From Pannonibacter carbonis (GTDB taxonomy: Bacteria > Pseudomonadota > Alphaproteobacteria > Rhizobiales > Stappiaceae): 64,000 nt of DNA. The position numbers and the translations under genes are program-made. Shown in pieces: positions 25,937 through 35,580 of the stretch (the stretch's first letter is position 1; every line of letters starts with the position of its first letter). The notes under the pieces were generated by a model that was not told the origin of the DNA, ran no database searches, and was given only the letters and a program-made list of their open reading frames with translations. The DNA is taken from assembly GCF_003012935.1 (NCBI RefSeq), contig NZ_PUDR01000009.1, positions 124,001 to 188,000 of the forward strand. Direction: 5' to 3'.

Positions 25937-27007
25937 ATGGAACCCCTGACGGTGCTTGGCACGATCAGCGGCACGTCCGCTGACGGGATCGATCTGGCGG
26001 AGATCCGGACAGACGGGGTGCGAATGCAGGCCGCAGGGCTATCGCGCACATTGCCCTATCAGCCTCAGACCCGTTTAGCCATCCTGGCCGCGATTGCCGC
26101 AGGTCCGGCGGCGCGCAGTGGCTGGAAGGCCTTGTCGGATGCCGTCACCGAAGACCACCAGACCACGATTGCGACGTTCCTCGACGAGACCGGCAACCGC
26201 CCGGATCTCGTCGTCTTCCATGGCCAGACGATCTGGCATGATCCTTCGGCGGGCGAAACCGTGCAGCTGGGTGATCCGCAGCAGCTGGCCGACGCATTGC
26301 GCCTGCCGGTGATCGGTGATCTGCGTCAGGCGGATGTGGCAGCGGGCGGGCAGGGCGCGCCGCTGGTGCCGGTGTTCCACAAGGCGCTTGCCGGCAAGCT
26401 GCGCCAGCCCCTGTGTTTCCTCAACATCGGCGGCGTCTCCAACCTGACCTATATCGATGGTGAGGACCTGCTGGCGTTCGATGTCGGCCCGGGCAATGCG
26501 CTGCTCGATGATTTCGTCCGCCGCTCCGGCGTTGACGACTTCGACCGGGATGGTCGCTGGTCGGCTGGCGGGCACGTGGATGTGGCGCGGCTGGTGGTCG
26601 CTCTGACGCACCCCTATTTTGCCCAGCCGGCGCCGAAGTCGCTCGATCGGAACGCCTTTTCGCTGAAATGGGTGGAGGGCATGAGCCTGCTCGATGGCGC
26701 GGCGACCCTGGCGGCAATCACCGCCGAGGCGGTCGCCCGCGCGGTTGCCCTGTTGCCGAAGGAACCGAAGCTATGGGTCGTCTGTGGCGGCGGCCGGCGC
26801 AATCCCTCCATCATGGCAGAACTGGCGCAACGCGTGCCCGGCAAGGTGGAAAATGCCGACGCGCATGGCATCGATGGCGATGCTCTGGAAGCGCAGGCGA
26901 TGGCCTTTCTCGGGGCAAGGTTCATGGCCGGACTGCCGACGAGCTATCCGGCAACAACGGGCGCCCGCGAGCCGGTCATTGGCGGGCGGCTGTACCGGCC
27001 GCGCTGA
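25937..27007 (+). CDS. anmK: Anhydro-N-acetylmuramic acid kinase
   Basis: A 356-residue cytoplasmic kinase. AnmK hydrolyses and phosphorylates 1,6-anhydro-MurNAc in peptidoglycan recycling. The ATP-binding GTISGTSADGID at residues 8-19 is the family signature, usually with Met where Ala stands here. NIGGVSNLTYID, DVGPGNALLDDF and VCGGGRRNPSIM complete the ASKHA-type fold. The length is slightly shorter than the E. coli enzyme (369). ATG 25937 follows CCGGAGA at normal distance. It is followed closely by a GntR gene on the same strand. Confidence 0.93.
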   Translation: MEPLTVLGTISGTSADGIDLAEIRTDGVRMQAAGLSRTLPYQPQTRLAILAAIAAGPAARSGWKALSDAVTEDHQTTIATFLDETGNRPDLVVFHGQTIWHDPSAGETVQLGDPQQLADALRLPVIGDLRQADVAAGGQGAPLVPVFHKALAGKLRQPLCFLNIGGVSNLTYIDGEDLLAFDVGPGNALLDDFVRRSGVDDFDRDGRWSAGGHVDVARLVVALTHPYFAQPAPKSLDRNAFSLKWVEGMSLLDGAATLAAITAEAVARAVALLPKEPKLWVVCGGGRRNPSIMAELAQRVPGKVENADAHGIDGDALEAQAMAFLGARFMAGLPTSYPATTGAREPVIGGRLYRPR

Positions 27008-27048
27008 GGCGCTTTTCAATGGGCGGGACACCGGTTAGACAGGGTGCC

Positions 27049-27666
27049 ATGAACGGAGCAGAGATCTACAAGCGTCTCGTCGAGGCCATCGAGGACCGCA
27101 CGCTGAAGCCGGGCGACCGGCTGCGCGAGGCAGACCTTGCCGAAACCTTCGGCGTCAGCCGCACGCCCATCCGCGAAGGCCTGAAACGGCTGGAGGCGCA
27201 GGGGCTTGCCGTGCACGAGCCGAACCGGGGCATGGTGATCCCGACGCTGGATCACGGTCAGATTTCCGAAGTCTATTACATGCGCGAGGTGCTGGAAGGC
27301 ACGGCCGCGCGGCTGGCAGCCCAGCATGCCTCCAACGCCGAGATCGAGATCCTGCAGGACCTGGTCGAGGCTGACCGGCAGCGCATCGCCGACGAGGCCT
27401 CGCTGGTGCGCTCCAACCGCGAGTTCCACCGCCGGCTCTATCTTGCCTCGCACAACCGCTATCTCGTCGGCCTGATCGATCACCTGCGCCTGTCGATGAT
27501 CCTGATGGCCGGCACCACGCTGGACACGCCGGAGCGCCGGGAAACCGCCGTCGAGGAACACGCAGCCATCGTGCGGGCCATTGCGGACCGCGATTCCGAC
27601 GCCGCCGAAACCCTCGCCCGCCGCCACATCGAACGGGCAGAAAAGACCCGGCTGAAGAAGAGCTGA
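27049..27666 (+). CDS. GntR family regulator, FCD (FadR-type) subgroup
   Basis: A 205-residue regulator. The winged helix (about residues 5-70) carries LKPGDRLREADLAETFGVSR and REGLKRLEAQGL. The C-terminal FCD all-helical domain has the metal-binding pattern in HRRLYLASHN and EEHAAIVRAI. ATG 27049 is used; ATG 27019 would add 10 residues. The effector is unknown. It lies 41 bases after anmK, and the next gene, a TRAP binding protein, follows after a repeat element, so either could be its target. Confidence 0.88.
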   Translation: MNGAEIYKRLVEAIEDRTLKPGDRLREADLAETFGVSRTPIREGLKRLEAQGLAVHEPNRGMVIPTLDHGQISEVYYMREVLEGTAARLAAQHASNAEIEILQDLVEADRQRIADEASLVRSNREFHRRLYLASHNRYLVGLIDHLRLSMILMAGTTLDTPERRETAVEEHAAIVRAIADRDSDAAETLARRHIERAEKTRLKKS

Positions 27667-27687
27667 GGCGGGAGAGCTATCACCTAT

Positions 27688-27875
27688 GTGGCCAGACGGC
27701 TTTTGAGGCCTCTCAGCCCCCCTCCCCCTCGTGGGGAGGGGTGGGGGGCACGGGAGGCCATCAGGTCACAAAGCGCCTGAAGTAAGCCTAGTCAGAAACG
27801 TAAGTTCCCTGGATTTACGTCCGCTCCCCCCACCCCCAACCCCTCCCCACGAGGGGGAGGGGAGCGATAGGCCTC
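27688..27875. repeat. Long GC-rich inverted-repeat element, copy 1
   Basis: Arms near 27717-27742 and 27836-27862 contain CCCCTCCCCCTCGTGGGG and its complement CCCCACGAGGGGGAGGGG. They flank an about 90-base asymmetric interior. The outer flank begins TGTGGCCAGACGG. The interior and flank match the copy at 30338-30541 in the opposite orientation. It fills most of the 383-base gap 27667-28049 and carries no gene. Confidence 0.85.
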
Positions 27876-28049
27876 GATCAATGTCGTCTGCCGGCTGCGA
27901 CCGACTGCAATGGGTCATTGTGCTTTGGCCTGCCTGCATACGCCTCCCCACCGCAATGCACCCTGTTTGTTTTGACGTGGCATCTGGCCAAATCGCCGTC
28001 CGGGTGGTTAATCTTGGGCCACAACCGCGAAGACGGGGAGGAGAACAGC

Positions 28050-29132
28050 ATGCAACGTCGTGAGTTCCTGAAAGCCGGTGCGATTGCCGCTGCCGCCAGC
28101 CCGCTGCTGGCAGCGCCTGCGATTGCCCAGGCGACACTGAACCTGAAACTGGTCGGCGGTTTCCCGCGCGGCTTTCCGGGCGTTGGCACCGGTGCCGAGA
28201 AGCTGGCCAAGCGCATCGAGGGCATGACCGACGGCAAGGTGAAGATCACCTATTACGGCGGCGGCGAGCTGGTTCCCCCGTTCGAGGTGTTCTCGGCGGT
28301 GTCGAGCGGGGCGGCCGACATGGGCCATACGGCGCCCTATTTCCACGCCGGCAAGGTGCGCTCGGCGATGTATTTCACCACGGTTCCCTACGGCCTTGAC
28401 CAGACCGAGCTGTCCGGCTGGATCAGTTATGGCGGTGGTCAGGAACTGTGGGACGAGGCCTATGCGCCGTTTGGCGTGAAGTCCTTCTATGCCGGCGGCT
28501 CCGGCGCGCAGGCGGGTGGCTGGTTCAAGAAGCCGATCGAGAAGCTCGATGATCTGGCCGGCCTCAAGATGCGCATTGCCGGGCTTGGCGGCGATGTCAT
28601 GCGCAAGCTGGGCGTCAACACCGTGCTGACGCCTCCTCCGGAAATCTATCCGGCCCTGCAGTCCGGTGTCGTCGATGCGGCAGAATTCGTCGGTCCGTGG
28701 AACGACGTGGCACTCGGCCTCTACAAGGTTGCGCCCTATTACTACCTGCCTGCCTTCCATGAGCCGGGACCGGCGCTGGAAATGATGGTGAACCAGAACG
28801 TCTGGGGCAACATGTCGCCGACGCTGCAGGCGATCTTCGCCAGCGCCGCCAAGGCGCAGGCCGAGGACACGATTGCCGAGTTCCGCTACAACAACACGCG
28901 CGTGCTTGCGGATCTGGTGACCAAGGGCGCCAAGGTCTCGGCCTTCCCGGCGGATGTGGTGGCGGCGCTGGGCAAGGCCTCGCAGGAGGTGCTCGAGGCG
29001 TTCCCGAAGGGCGACCCGATGTCGGAAAAGATCCACGGCGCCTATGTCGACTACATCAAGCAGTGCTCGGCCTATACCAAGGCGATGGAAGGCCGGATGT
29101 ATGCCGACCGTGCGGCTGTCTGGGGCTCGTAA
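28050..29132 (+). CDS. TRAP transporter substrate-binding protein, DctP/TakP type (orphan)
   Basis: A 360-residue periplasmic binding protein. The leader MQRREFLKAGAIAAA contains RREFLK, a Tat-type signal, and cleavage is likely after APAIAQA. The domain has DDLAGLKMRIAGLGGDV, including the TRAP-conserved Arg, and VVDAAEFVGPWNDVALG, resembling the TakP group that binds alpha-keto acids. No DctQ or DctM genes are adjacent, so it must use membrane subunits encoded elsewhere. ATG 28050 follows GGGGAGGAG at good spacing. A strong terminator follows, so it is monocistronic. Confidence 0.9.
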   Translation: MQRREFLKAGAIAAAASPLLAAPAIAQATLNLKLVGGFPRGFPGVGTGAEKLAKRIEGMTDGKVKITYYGGGELVPPFEVFSAVSSGAADMGHTAPYFHAGKVRSAMYFTTVPYGLDQTELSGWISYGGGQELWDEAYAPFGVKSFYAGGSGAQAGGWFKKPIEKLDDLAGLKMRIAGLGGDVMRKLGVNTVLTPPPEIYPALQSGVVDAAEFVGPWNDVALGLYKVAPYYYLPAFHEPGPALEMMVNQNVWGNMSPTLQAIFASAAKAQAEDTIAEFRYNNTRVLADLVTKGAKVSAFPADVVAALGKASQEVLEAFPKGDPMSEKIHGAYVDYIKQCSAYTKAMEGRMYADRAAVWGS

Positions 29133-29154
29133 GCCGCGTATCTGATCCAATCGG

Positions 29155-29190
29155 AAGGCGGCGGGATGGTCAGCATCCCGCCGCCTTTCC
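29155..29190 (+). terminator. Intrinsic terminator after the TRAP binding protein gene
   Basis: GGCGGCGGGATG and CATCCCGCCGCC form a perfect 12-bp stem with a 5-base loop. AA precedes the stem and TTT follows it. It lies 22 bases after the stop codon and just before the DmpA-type peptidase gene. Confidence 0.9.
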
Positions 29191-29214
29191 TGTCTGAGCA
29201 GAATGGAAGTGACC

Positions 29215-30261
29215 ATGTCTACCCCATCCATCCGCCCGCGCTTGCGCGATCTTGGCCGCTCGATTGGCCGTTTTGCTCCGGGAGCGCTCAATGCGATCAC
29301 GGATGTGGCGGGCGTTCTGGTTGGCCACAGGACCGTGATCGAAGGCGACCGGATCCGCACCGGGGCGACGGCGATCCTGCCGCACGGCGGCAACCTGTTT
29401 CAGGACAAGGTGCCGGCGGGGTTTGCGGTGCTGAACGGCTTCGGCAAATTCGCCGGGTCGACCCAGGTGGAGGAGCTGGGCGAACTGGAAAGCCCGATCG
29501 TTCTGACCAACACGCTGGCGACGGGGCGGGCCATCGAGGCAATTCACACGCATCTTCTCGGGCTTGCCGGCAATGAGCGCGTTGTCTCGATCAACGCGGT
29601 CGTCGGCGAGACCAACGACAGCCGCCTCAATGACATCCGCGCAGGGCGGCCAACTTCGAGGGAAATCGGTGAGGCCATTGCCTCTGCATCCGGTGGACCG
29701 GTGGCGGAAGGGGCCGTCGGCGCGGGAACCGGCACGGTTGCCTTCGGGCTGAAGGGCGGCATCGGCACGGCCTCGCGCGTGGTCGAGGTGAAAGGCTATG
29801 GTGCGGCAACGCTCGGCGTGCTGGTGCAGGCCAATTATGGCGGAGACTTGCGCATCGACGGCGTGCCGGTTGCAACGATGACGACTGCCGATGTGGATGG
29901 GTCGATTGTCCTCATTCTGGCAACGGATGCGCCGCTGTGTCCGCGCAACCTGAAGCGCCTTGCCGCACGCAGCTTTGGCGGTCTCGCGCGGACCGGCGCG
30001 GCCCTGTCCAACGGGTCAGGCGACTATGCACTGGCCTTCACGACCGCCGAAAGCCTGCGCCTGACGCCGGAGCGCCGGGCCGGGGTGGCGCCCTTCGGCG
30101 GCATCGGCAATGACCAGATCTCGCCGCTGTTCGAGGCGGCCATCGAGGCGGCGGAAGAGGCGATCCTCAATGCGCTGCTGGCCGCTGGCAGCATGGATGG
30201 CTTCGATGCAGGGCGCATGAAGCCATCACGGTTTGAAGGTCTGGTGTTGCCGCCTGTCTGA
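29215..30261 (+). CDS. P1 family (DmpA-type) peptidase / L-aminopeptidase-D-esterase
   Basis: A 348-residue Ntn-like hydrolase of family S58. These enzymes self-cleave at a Gly-Ser bond to give alpha and beta chains; the new N-terminal Ser is the nucleophile. Here the site reads LSNGSGDYALAF with Ser268 predicted as nucleophile. ITDVAGVLVGH near the start and GAVGAGTGTVAFGLKGG are typical. Members act on short peptides or amino acid amides, with or without beta- or D-residues; the substrate is unknown. ATG 29215 follows GGAAG; ATG 29203 is four codons earlier. It may be read with, or independently of, the upstream binding protein because a terminator lies between them. Confidence 0.9.
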   Translation: MSTPSIRPRLRDLGRSIGRFAPGALNAITDVAGVLVGHRTVIEGDRIRTGATAILPHGGNLFQDKVPAGFAVLNGFGKFAGSTQVEELGELESPIVLTNTLATGRAIEAIHTHLLGLAGNERVVSINAVVGETNDSRLNDIRAGRPTSREIGEAIASASGGPVAEGAVGAGTGTVAFGLKGGIGTASRVVEVKGYGAATLGVLVQANYGGDLRIDGVPVATMTTADVDGSIVLILATDAPLCPRNLKRLAARSFGGLARTGAALSNGSGDYALAFTTAESLRLTPERRAGVAPFGGIGNDQISPLFEAAIEAAEEAILNALLAAGSMDGFDAGRMKPSRFEGLVLPPV

Positions 30262-30337
30262 GCGCAGACGAACCAACGATGGCTGATGAGCTGCGCTGAG
30301 CCCTCATACCGTCCCGCAAGGGTAGGGCTGTCAAATG

Positions 30338-30541
30338 TGTGGCCAGACAGTTTTAGAAGCCTCTCAGCCCCCCTCCCCCTCGTGGGGAGGGGTTTGGGGG
30401 TGGGGGGCGGACTTAAATCCAATTACCGACGTTACTGACCAGGATGATCTGAGGCACCTTGTGATCCAACGGCCTCCCGTGCCCCTCACCCCTCCCCATG
30501 AGGGGGAGGGGGCTGAGAGGCGCTTACACTGGTTCAAAAGC
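30338..30541. repeat. Long GC-rich inverted-repeat element, copy 2 (inverted relative to copy 1)
   Basis: Arms near 30369-30393 and 30484-30513 carry CCCCTCCCCCTCGTGGGG and CCCCATGAGGGGGAGGGG. Reading the reverse strand from 30541, the outer flank CTTTTGA, the arm and the interior with CACGGGAGGCC line up with copy 1 read forward. It occupies most of the gap 30262-30556 between convergent genes. Confidence 0.85.
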
Positions 30542-30556
30542 GTTTTTGCTGCTTCA

Positions 30557-30958
30557 TCAGCCGGAGACGGCGAGATAGAGGCTGGTGAGTGCGGTGGCGG
30601 CGATCACGCCGAAGGTGGCGATCATGCCGGCCATGCGAAACTTCAGGTTTTCGGCCGTCTGGGATACGCCATAGGCATGGCTGAGGCGACCGGCGAGGAG
30701 AACCGCGCCATAGCCATGCAGCAGCTCGAAGGGCGCGCCCTGCAACTCGCACAGGGCCAGCAGCAGCAGCGAAAATGGCACGTACTCGGCGAAATTGGCA
30801 TGCACCCGCACGCGGCGGGTCAGATCTGAATCCCCATCATGCCCGAGGGCGACCCTGACGACCTTGCGCCGGTTGATCACGCGGAACGAGAGATACAGGA
30901 ACAGCAGCGCCAGCAGCGCGGCATAAACGGGCGTGACGATCAGCAGCAGGGAATCCAA
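30557..30958 (-). CDS. MAPEG family membrane protein
   Basis: A 133-residue protein with four hydrophobic segments (about 4-26, 60-75, 80-95 and 108-130). The signature RRVRVHANFAEYVPFSLLLL is typical of MAPEG (membrane-associated proteins in eicosanoid and glutathione metabolism). Bacterial members may bind glutathione, but most are uncharacterised. It lies downstream of sdaA on the same strand after 52 bases, so it may share its transcript. Confidence 0.87.
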   Translation of the reverse strand: MDSLLLIVTPVYAALLALLFLYLSFRVINRRKVVRVALGHDGDSDLTRRVRVHANFAEYVPFSLLLLALCELQGAPFELLHGYGAVLLAGRLSHAYGVSQTAENLKFRMAGMIATFGVIAATALTSLYLAVSG

Positions 30959-31010
30959 GGCGACCTCCGGGGCAGGGGACGAGTGGCAGGATGCGGACGG
31001 ATCCGCACGG

Positions 31011-32393
31011 TCAGCACTCGACGATATTCACCGCGAGGCCGCCGGTCGAGGTTTCCTTGTATTTTTCCGTCATGTCCAGCCCGGTTTGACGCATGGTCTC
31101 GATGCAGCCATCGAGCGGTACGAAATGGGTGCCATCGCCGCGCAGGGCGAGCGAGGCCGCCGTCACGGCCTTGACCGCGCCAACCGCGTTGCGTTCGATG
31201 CATGGCACCTGCACCAGCCCGCCAATCGGGTCGCAGGTCATGCCCAGGTGATGCTCCAGCGCGATCTCGGCGGCGTTCTCGATCTGCTCGTTGGTGCCGC
31301 CAAGCGCCGCGCAAAGGCCTGCAGCGGCCATGGCTGACGCCGAGCCGACTTCCCCCTGGCAGCCGACTTCGGCGCCGGAAATCGAGGCATTGGCCTTGAT
31401 GATGCCGCCGATGGCCGCAGCGGTCAGCAGGAAGGTGCGGATGCCGGCCTGATCCGGGTTGGGGCAATGGTCGAGGTAGTAGCGCACCACCGCCGGGATG
31501 ACACCGGCCGCGCCATTGGTGGGGGCGGTGACCACCCGGCCGCCGGCGGCATTTTCCTCGTTCACCGCCATGGCATAGACGCCGAGCCAGTCCATGATCG
31601 TGTGCTTGAAGGGCGAGTTGGAGCCGTGGTCGGCGAGCAGCTTTTCGTGAATGGCGCGGGCGCGGCGCTTCACCTTGAGCCGGCCAGGCAGGATGCCGTC
31701 CTGCTTCAGACCACGGTCGATACAGGCATTCATCGCGGCCCAGATGCGGTCGAGATCGGCCTGCACCTCATCGGCGGGACGGGCGGCGCATTCGTTGGCC
31801 CATTTCATCTGCGCGATCGTGAGGCCGGAAGCCTTGCCCATTTCCAGCATCTTTGCCGCATTGGGGAAGGGATAGGGCACGTCCTGCTGTGCAAGGTCGT
31901 TGCCGCCGGACCGGCTCTGGCTGATTTCCTCGGCGCTGGCGATAAAACCGCCGCCGATGGAATAGAGCGTCAGATCGGTGAGCACGGCACCCGCTCCGTC
32001 GAGAAGGCTGAACACCATGCCGTTGGAGTGCAGCGGCAGGGCGGGGCCGAAGTCGAAGATCAGGTCTGCGTCCGGATCAAAGGCGAGCATCGTGCCGTCG
32101 AGTGCCTTGATCTCCTTGTCGCGCGCGAGGCGCTCCAGCATCGGCTCCACCTCTTCCGGATCCAGCCGGGAGGGAACCTGGCCCATCAGCCCGAGGCAGA
32201 TGGCCCGGTCGGTGGCATGGCCCTTGCCGGTGAAGGCGAGCGAGCCGTGCAGCCGGACCTGGACCCGCGCGGCTGCTGCCGGCAGAGGATCAATGGCGGA
32301 CAGGAACCTTGCGGCCGCAACCATCGGGCCAACGGTGTGGGAACTGGAGGGGCCAAGACCGATCTTGAAGACGTCGAAGACGCTGATGAACAT
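31011..32393 (-). CDS. sdaA: L-serine ammonia-lyase (single-chain, iron-sulfur)
   Basis: A 460-residue enzyme converting L-serine to pyruvate and ammonia with a [4Fe-4S] cluster. The N-terminal [20 protein letters not shown] is the beta-domain signature. The alpha domain shows [14 protein letters not shown]-type sequence and the cluster cysteine region around [19 protein letters not shown], with one further Cys near [10 protein letters not shown] or GCQGEVG. The length fits the one-chain type. It lies downstream of a GntR gene on the same strand and upstream of the MAPEG gene. Confidence 0.95.
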   Translation of the reverse strand: MFISVFDVFKIGLGPSSSHTVGPMVAAARFLSAIDPLPAAAARVQVRLHGSLAFTGKGHATDRAICLGLMGQVPSRLDPEEVEPMLERLARDKEIKALDGTMLAFDPDADLIFDFGPALPLHSNGMVFSLLDGAGAVLTDLTLYSIGGGFIASAEEISQSRSGGNDLAQQDVPYPFPNAAKMLEMGKASGLTIAQMKWANECAARPADEVQADLDRIWAAMNACIDRGLKQDGILPGRLKVKRRARAIHEKLLADHGSNSPFKHTIMDWLGVYAMAVNEENAAGGRVVTAPTNGAAGVIPAVVRYYLDHCPNPDQAGIRTFLLTAAAIGGIIKANASISGAEVGCQGEVGSASAMAAAGLCAALGGTNEQIENAAEIALEHHLGMTCDPIGGLVQVPCIERNAVGAVKAVTAASLALRGDGTHFVPLDGCIETMRQTGLDMTEKYKETSTGGLAVNIVEC

Positions 32394-32549
32394 GGATTTC
32401 CGCTGCCTGTGCGCCGCCGGGTCCTGCCCGGCGCGGGCGGATCATGCCCATATTTCGTGCTCCCGTCACCCGGCAGAAAGACGGGTTGTCCGGCCGTGCC
32501 GGTTTCGCACCATTTCGAGGTCGTAAATGCGGACCGCTGGCGGAGTGGT

Positions 32550-33266
32550 TCAGGCTTTCTTCGGCGGCGTGGGCCAGAGCTTTTCGTAAACGGCTTTCGA
32601 GAAGCCGACATGTTCGGTCAGGAGCCGTTCGGCGAGATCCGAATCCCGCGCCAGGGTTGCTTCCATCAGCAGCGTGTGATGGGCAAGGCCAAGCGTTGCT
32701 TCGTAGGTGGCGCGGATGGTGCCATCGCTGTCGTCCATCATCTGCTGACGCACGTCGGGCGCGCTCAGCATGTTGCGATGGTGTCGGCGCAGCTGGGCCG
32801 AGATCTGGGACGCGAACAGCGTCAGCCAGGGTGCCTTGGAGCCAGCCAGAAGTGCGGCGTGGAAGGCGTCATGCCGGGTTTCCCAGAGATGGATCTCAGT
32901 CAGGCCTGCGTCCGGGGCCGGGGTTGGCGTGGAGGCAAGACGGTGATGCGCCGCGACCACGGCCGCCGCCCAGTCGTCGTCACCCTCGGCAATCGACCGC
33001 GCGAGAAGACGTGTCTCCAGCGCCAGGCGCGCCTCCTGCAGATCCTTGAGGCTTTCGGCAGATACACCAGCGACGCGGAAGCCGCGGTTTGGCGCCAGGA
33101 CAACAAGCCGCTCGGCCTCCAGCCGCGACAGCGCCTCGCGCAAGGGCGTCCAGCCGAAGCCGAAACGGTCCTTCAGGCTGGAGACGGTCAAGGGGGCGTC
33201 CGGCGGCAGGCTGCAGTCAAGGATGGCGGCCCGAAGTGCGAGATACGCATCCTCAGTCTTGGGCAT
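32550..33266 (-). CDS. GntR family regulator (FCD), candidate kynurenine-pathway repressor
   Basis: A 238-residue regulator. The winged helix (about 5-70) carries LTVSSLKDRFGFGWTPLREA and LSRLEAERLVVLAPNRGFRV. The FCD domain follows, with a metal-ligand pattern in ETRHDAFHAALLAG and a late His in LTEHVGFSKAVY. It diverges from kynU-kynA across 159 bases that contain a perfect AT-rich palindrome, and an almost identical motif lies upstream of kynB. I infer that it controls both units. In Pseudomonas the equivalent regulator is an Lrp/AsnC-type KynR; none is seen here. Confidence 0.85.
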   Translation of the reverse strand: MPKTEDAYLALRAAILDCSLPPDAPLTVSSLKDRFGFGWTPLREALSRLEAERLVVLAPNRGFRVAGVSAESLKDLQEARLALETRLLARSIAEGDDDWAAAVVAAHHRLASTPTPAPDAGLTEIHLWETRHDAFHAALLAGSKAPWLTLFASQISAQLRRHHRNMLSAPDVRQQMMDDSDGTIRATYEATLGLAHHTLLMEATLARDSDLAERLLTEHVGFSKAVYEKLWPTPPKKA

Positions 33267-33320
33267 GAATGTCTCCCATGGCGGTCATTCATACGTGCTT
33301 CAAAATATATCAAGCGTCAA

Positions 33321-33332
33321 ATTATATATAAT
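33321..33332. promoter_or_regulatory. AT-rich palindrome in the GntR/kynU divergent promoter (candidate operator)
   Basis: ATTATATATAAT is a perfect 12-bp palindrome within AAATTATATATAAT, in an otherwise GC-rich region. It lies 93 bases before the kynU ATG and 54 bases before the GntR ATG. A 11-of-12 match occurs upstream of kynB at 38210-38221. It may also serve as a -10 region. Confidence 0.6.
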
Positions 33333-33425
33333 CATGTTGCGCGAGGCGCGGACGCCTGTTAGCTTTCTGCCACTCAGGAGCGGAAGACCGCGCCGCACAA
33401 GCCAAGGGCAATTCGAGGAGCGCAT

Positions 33426-34655
33426 ATGACCAGCCACTTGACCACTCACCCGCTCGACGCCGGAGACAAGCTGGCGGCCAAGCGTGCGGCCTTCGATCTG
33501 CCGGAAGGCGTGATCTATCTCGATGGCAACTCGCTCGGCACTCTGCCGGCGCATGTGCCGGCCCGGATCGAAGAGGTCATCCGCAAGGAATGGGGCACCA
33601 GCCTCATCCGCGCCTGGAACGCCCATGGCTGGGTCGAGATGCAGAACCGCATCGGCGACCGTATCGGCCGGCTGGTCGGTGCGGCCCCCGGACAGGTGGT
33701 GGCGGGCGATAGCACCTCGATCAATCTGTTCAAGGTGTTGTCCGCTGCGCTGGCGCTGCGGCCGGAGCGCAAGGTGATCCTGTCGGACACCGGCAATTTC
33801 CCGACCGACCTCTATATGGCGCAGGGTCTGCGCGACCTGCTGGACAAGGGGCATGAACTGCGTCTCGTGGCACCGGAAGACGTGGCCGGCGCGATCGACG
33901 AGACCATCGCGGTGACGATGATCACCCAGGTCGATTACCGGACCGGCCGCCGCCACGACATGAAGGATCTGACCCAGCGCGCCCATGCTGCCGGCGCCAT
34001 CGCCATCTGGGATCTGGCGCATTCCGCCGGTGCCTTCCAGGTGGAGCTGGATGCCTGCGAGGCCGATTTCGCCATCGGCTGCGGCTACAAGTATCTGAAC
34101 GGCGGTCCGGGCGCTCCGGCCTTCCTCTATGTCGCCAAGCGCCATCAGGGCGTGGCGCATCAGCCGCTGGCCGGCTGGCACGGCCACGATGCGCCGTTCG
34201 CCTTCGATCTCGACTATCGCCCGGCTCATGGCATCGACCAGATGAAGGTTGGAACGCCGCCGGTGCTGTCCATGGCCGCGCTGGAAGCCGCGCTCGACGT
34301 GTTCGACGATGTCGACATGAACGTGCTGCGCGCCAAGTCGGTGTCGCTGTGCGAATTGTTCATCCGGGAAGTGGAAAGCCGCTGCGAAGGCCTGGAACTC
34401 GCCAGCCCGCGCGACGCCAACATGCGTGGCAGCCAGGTGTCGTTCCGGTTCCATGAAGGCTATGCCCTGATGCAGGCGCTGATCGCGCGCGGCGTCATCG
34501 GCGATTTCCGCGCGCCCGACATCGTCCGTTTCGGTTTTACGCCGCTCTACGTGTCCCACGCCGACGTGGTCGCTGCCGTCGATATCCTCGCCGACATCCT
34601 GGCCACCCGTGCCTGGGACCGGCCCGAGTACAAGACCCGCGCGAAGGTGACCTGA
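33426..34655 (+). CDS. kynU: Kynureninase
   Basis: A 409-residue PLP enzyme cleaving L-kynurenine to anthranilate and alanine in tryptophan degradation. [12 protein letters not shown] near the N-terminus and [16 protein letters not shown] are family signatures. [15 protein letters not shown] holds the PLP-pairing Asp, and [16 protein letters not shown] gives the Schiff-base Lys222. The length is normal. ATG 33426 follows GAGGAG. It is the first gene of a two-gene operon with kynA. Confidence 0.96.
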   Translation: MTSHLTTHPLDAGDKLAAKRAAFDLPEGVIYLDGNSLGTLPAHVPARIEEVIRKEWGTSLIRAWNAHGWVEMQNRIGDRIGRLVGAAPGQVVAGDSTSINLFKVLSAALALRPERKVILSDTGNFPTDLYMAQGLRDLLDKGHELRLVAPEDVAGAIDETIAVTMITQVDYRTGRRHDMKDLTQRAHAAGAIAIWDLAHSAGAFQVELDACEADFAIGCGYKYLNGGPGAPAFLYVAKRHQGVAHQPLAGWHGHDAPFAFDLDYRPAHGIDQMKVGTPPVLSMAALEAALDVFDDVDMNVLRAKSVSLCELFIREVESRCEGLELASPRDANMRGSQVSFRFHEGYALMQALIARGVIGDFRAPDIVRFGFTPLYVSHADVVAAVDILADILATRAWDRPEYKTRAKVT

Positions 34656-34656
34656 G

Positions 34657-35517
34657 ATGAGCGACGCCAAATGCCCCATGGCCCCGAAGGCCTATGATCC
34701 GGCAGACGACGGAGCCCAGATGAGCTTTGATGGTCGCATGTCCTATGGCGACTATCTCTCGCTGGACAAGATCCTGTCGGCGCAGAAGCCGGTGTCGACG
34801 GCGGATGACGAGCTGCTGTTCATCATCCAGCATCAGACTTCGGAACTCTGGATGAAGCTGGCCTTGCACGAGCTCACCGTCGCCAAGGCCCGGATCGCTG
34901 CGGATGACGTTCAGCCGGCGTTCAAGCAGCTCGCACGTGTCGCGCGGATTTTCGAGCAGCTCAACTCGGCCTGGGATGTGCTGCGCACCATGACGCCGAG
35001 CGACTACACCACGTTCCGCAATGCGCTGGGCCAGTCCTCGGGCTTCCAGTCGTTCCAGTACCGCGCCATCGAGTACATGGTCGGCAACAAGAATGCCGCC
35101 ATGATGCGCCCGCATGAGCATGTGGACGGGGTCTATGCTTGGCTCGAGGCGATCCGGCAGGACACCAGCCTCTATGACGAGGCGATCCGGCTGCTGGCCC
35201 GCAACGGCTTTTCCATCTCGGATGCGGCGTTGAAGCGGGATGTATCGGCGCCTTACCAAGCGGACGAAAGCGTGCGCCTGGCCTGGATCGAGGTGTACCG
35301 CGATCCGGCGCGCTACTGGCCGCTGTATGAGCTGGCGGAGAAGCTGGTCGATTTCGAGGACTATTTCCGGCGCTGGCGCTTCAACCATGTGACCACGGTG
35401 GAACGCGTCATCGGCTTCAAGCGCGGTACGGGCGGCACAAGCGGGGTTAACTACCTCAAGCGCATGCTGGACGTGGTGCTGTTCCCCGAACTGTGGGCGC
35501 TGCGCGCCGACCTGTAA
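34657..35517 (+). CDS. kynA: Tryptophan 2,3-dioxygenase
   Basis: A 286-residue heme dioxygenase opening the indole ring of L-tryptophan to N-formylkynurenine, the first step of the kynurenine pathway. [13 protein letters not shown] and [15 protein letters not shown] (distal His and Arg region) are characteristic. [17 protein letters not shown] and the C-terminal [20 protein letters not shown] (proximal His and substrate carboxylate loop) complete the signature. The start is one base after the kynU stop, so translation is likely coupled. The N-terminus is short and polar. Confidence 0.96.
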   Translation: MSDAKCPMAPKAYDPADDGAQMSFDGRMSYGDYLSLDKILSAQKPVSTADDELLFIIQHQTSELWMKLALHELTVAKARIAADDVQPAFKQLARVARIFEQLNSAWDVLRTMTPSDYTTFRNALGQSSGFQSFQYRAIEYMVGNKNAAMMRPHEHVDGVYAWLEAIRQDTSLYDEAIRLLARNGFSISDAALKRDVSAPYQADESVRLAWIEVYRDPARYWPLYELAEKLVDFEDYFRRWRFNHVTTVERVIGFKRGTGGTSGVNYLKRMLDVVLFPELWALRADL

Positions 35518-35580
35518 CGACGGGGTGCCTTCGATGTCGGAGTGCTCGGCCCATCGCCGGCACATCCGCCGCGTGGGCGG

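Noticed and set aside
27717-27863. Repeats at 27.7, 30.3, 55.1 and 56.6 kb considered as a CRISPR array or insertion sequence
   Set aside because: The copies are far apart, are long hairpins without regular spacers, and encode no transposase; they fit dispersed intergenic repeats.
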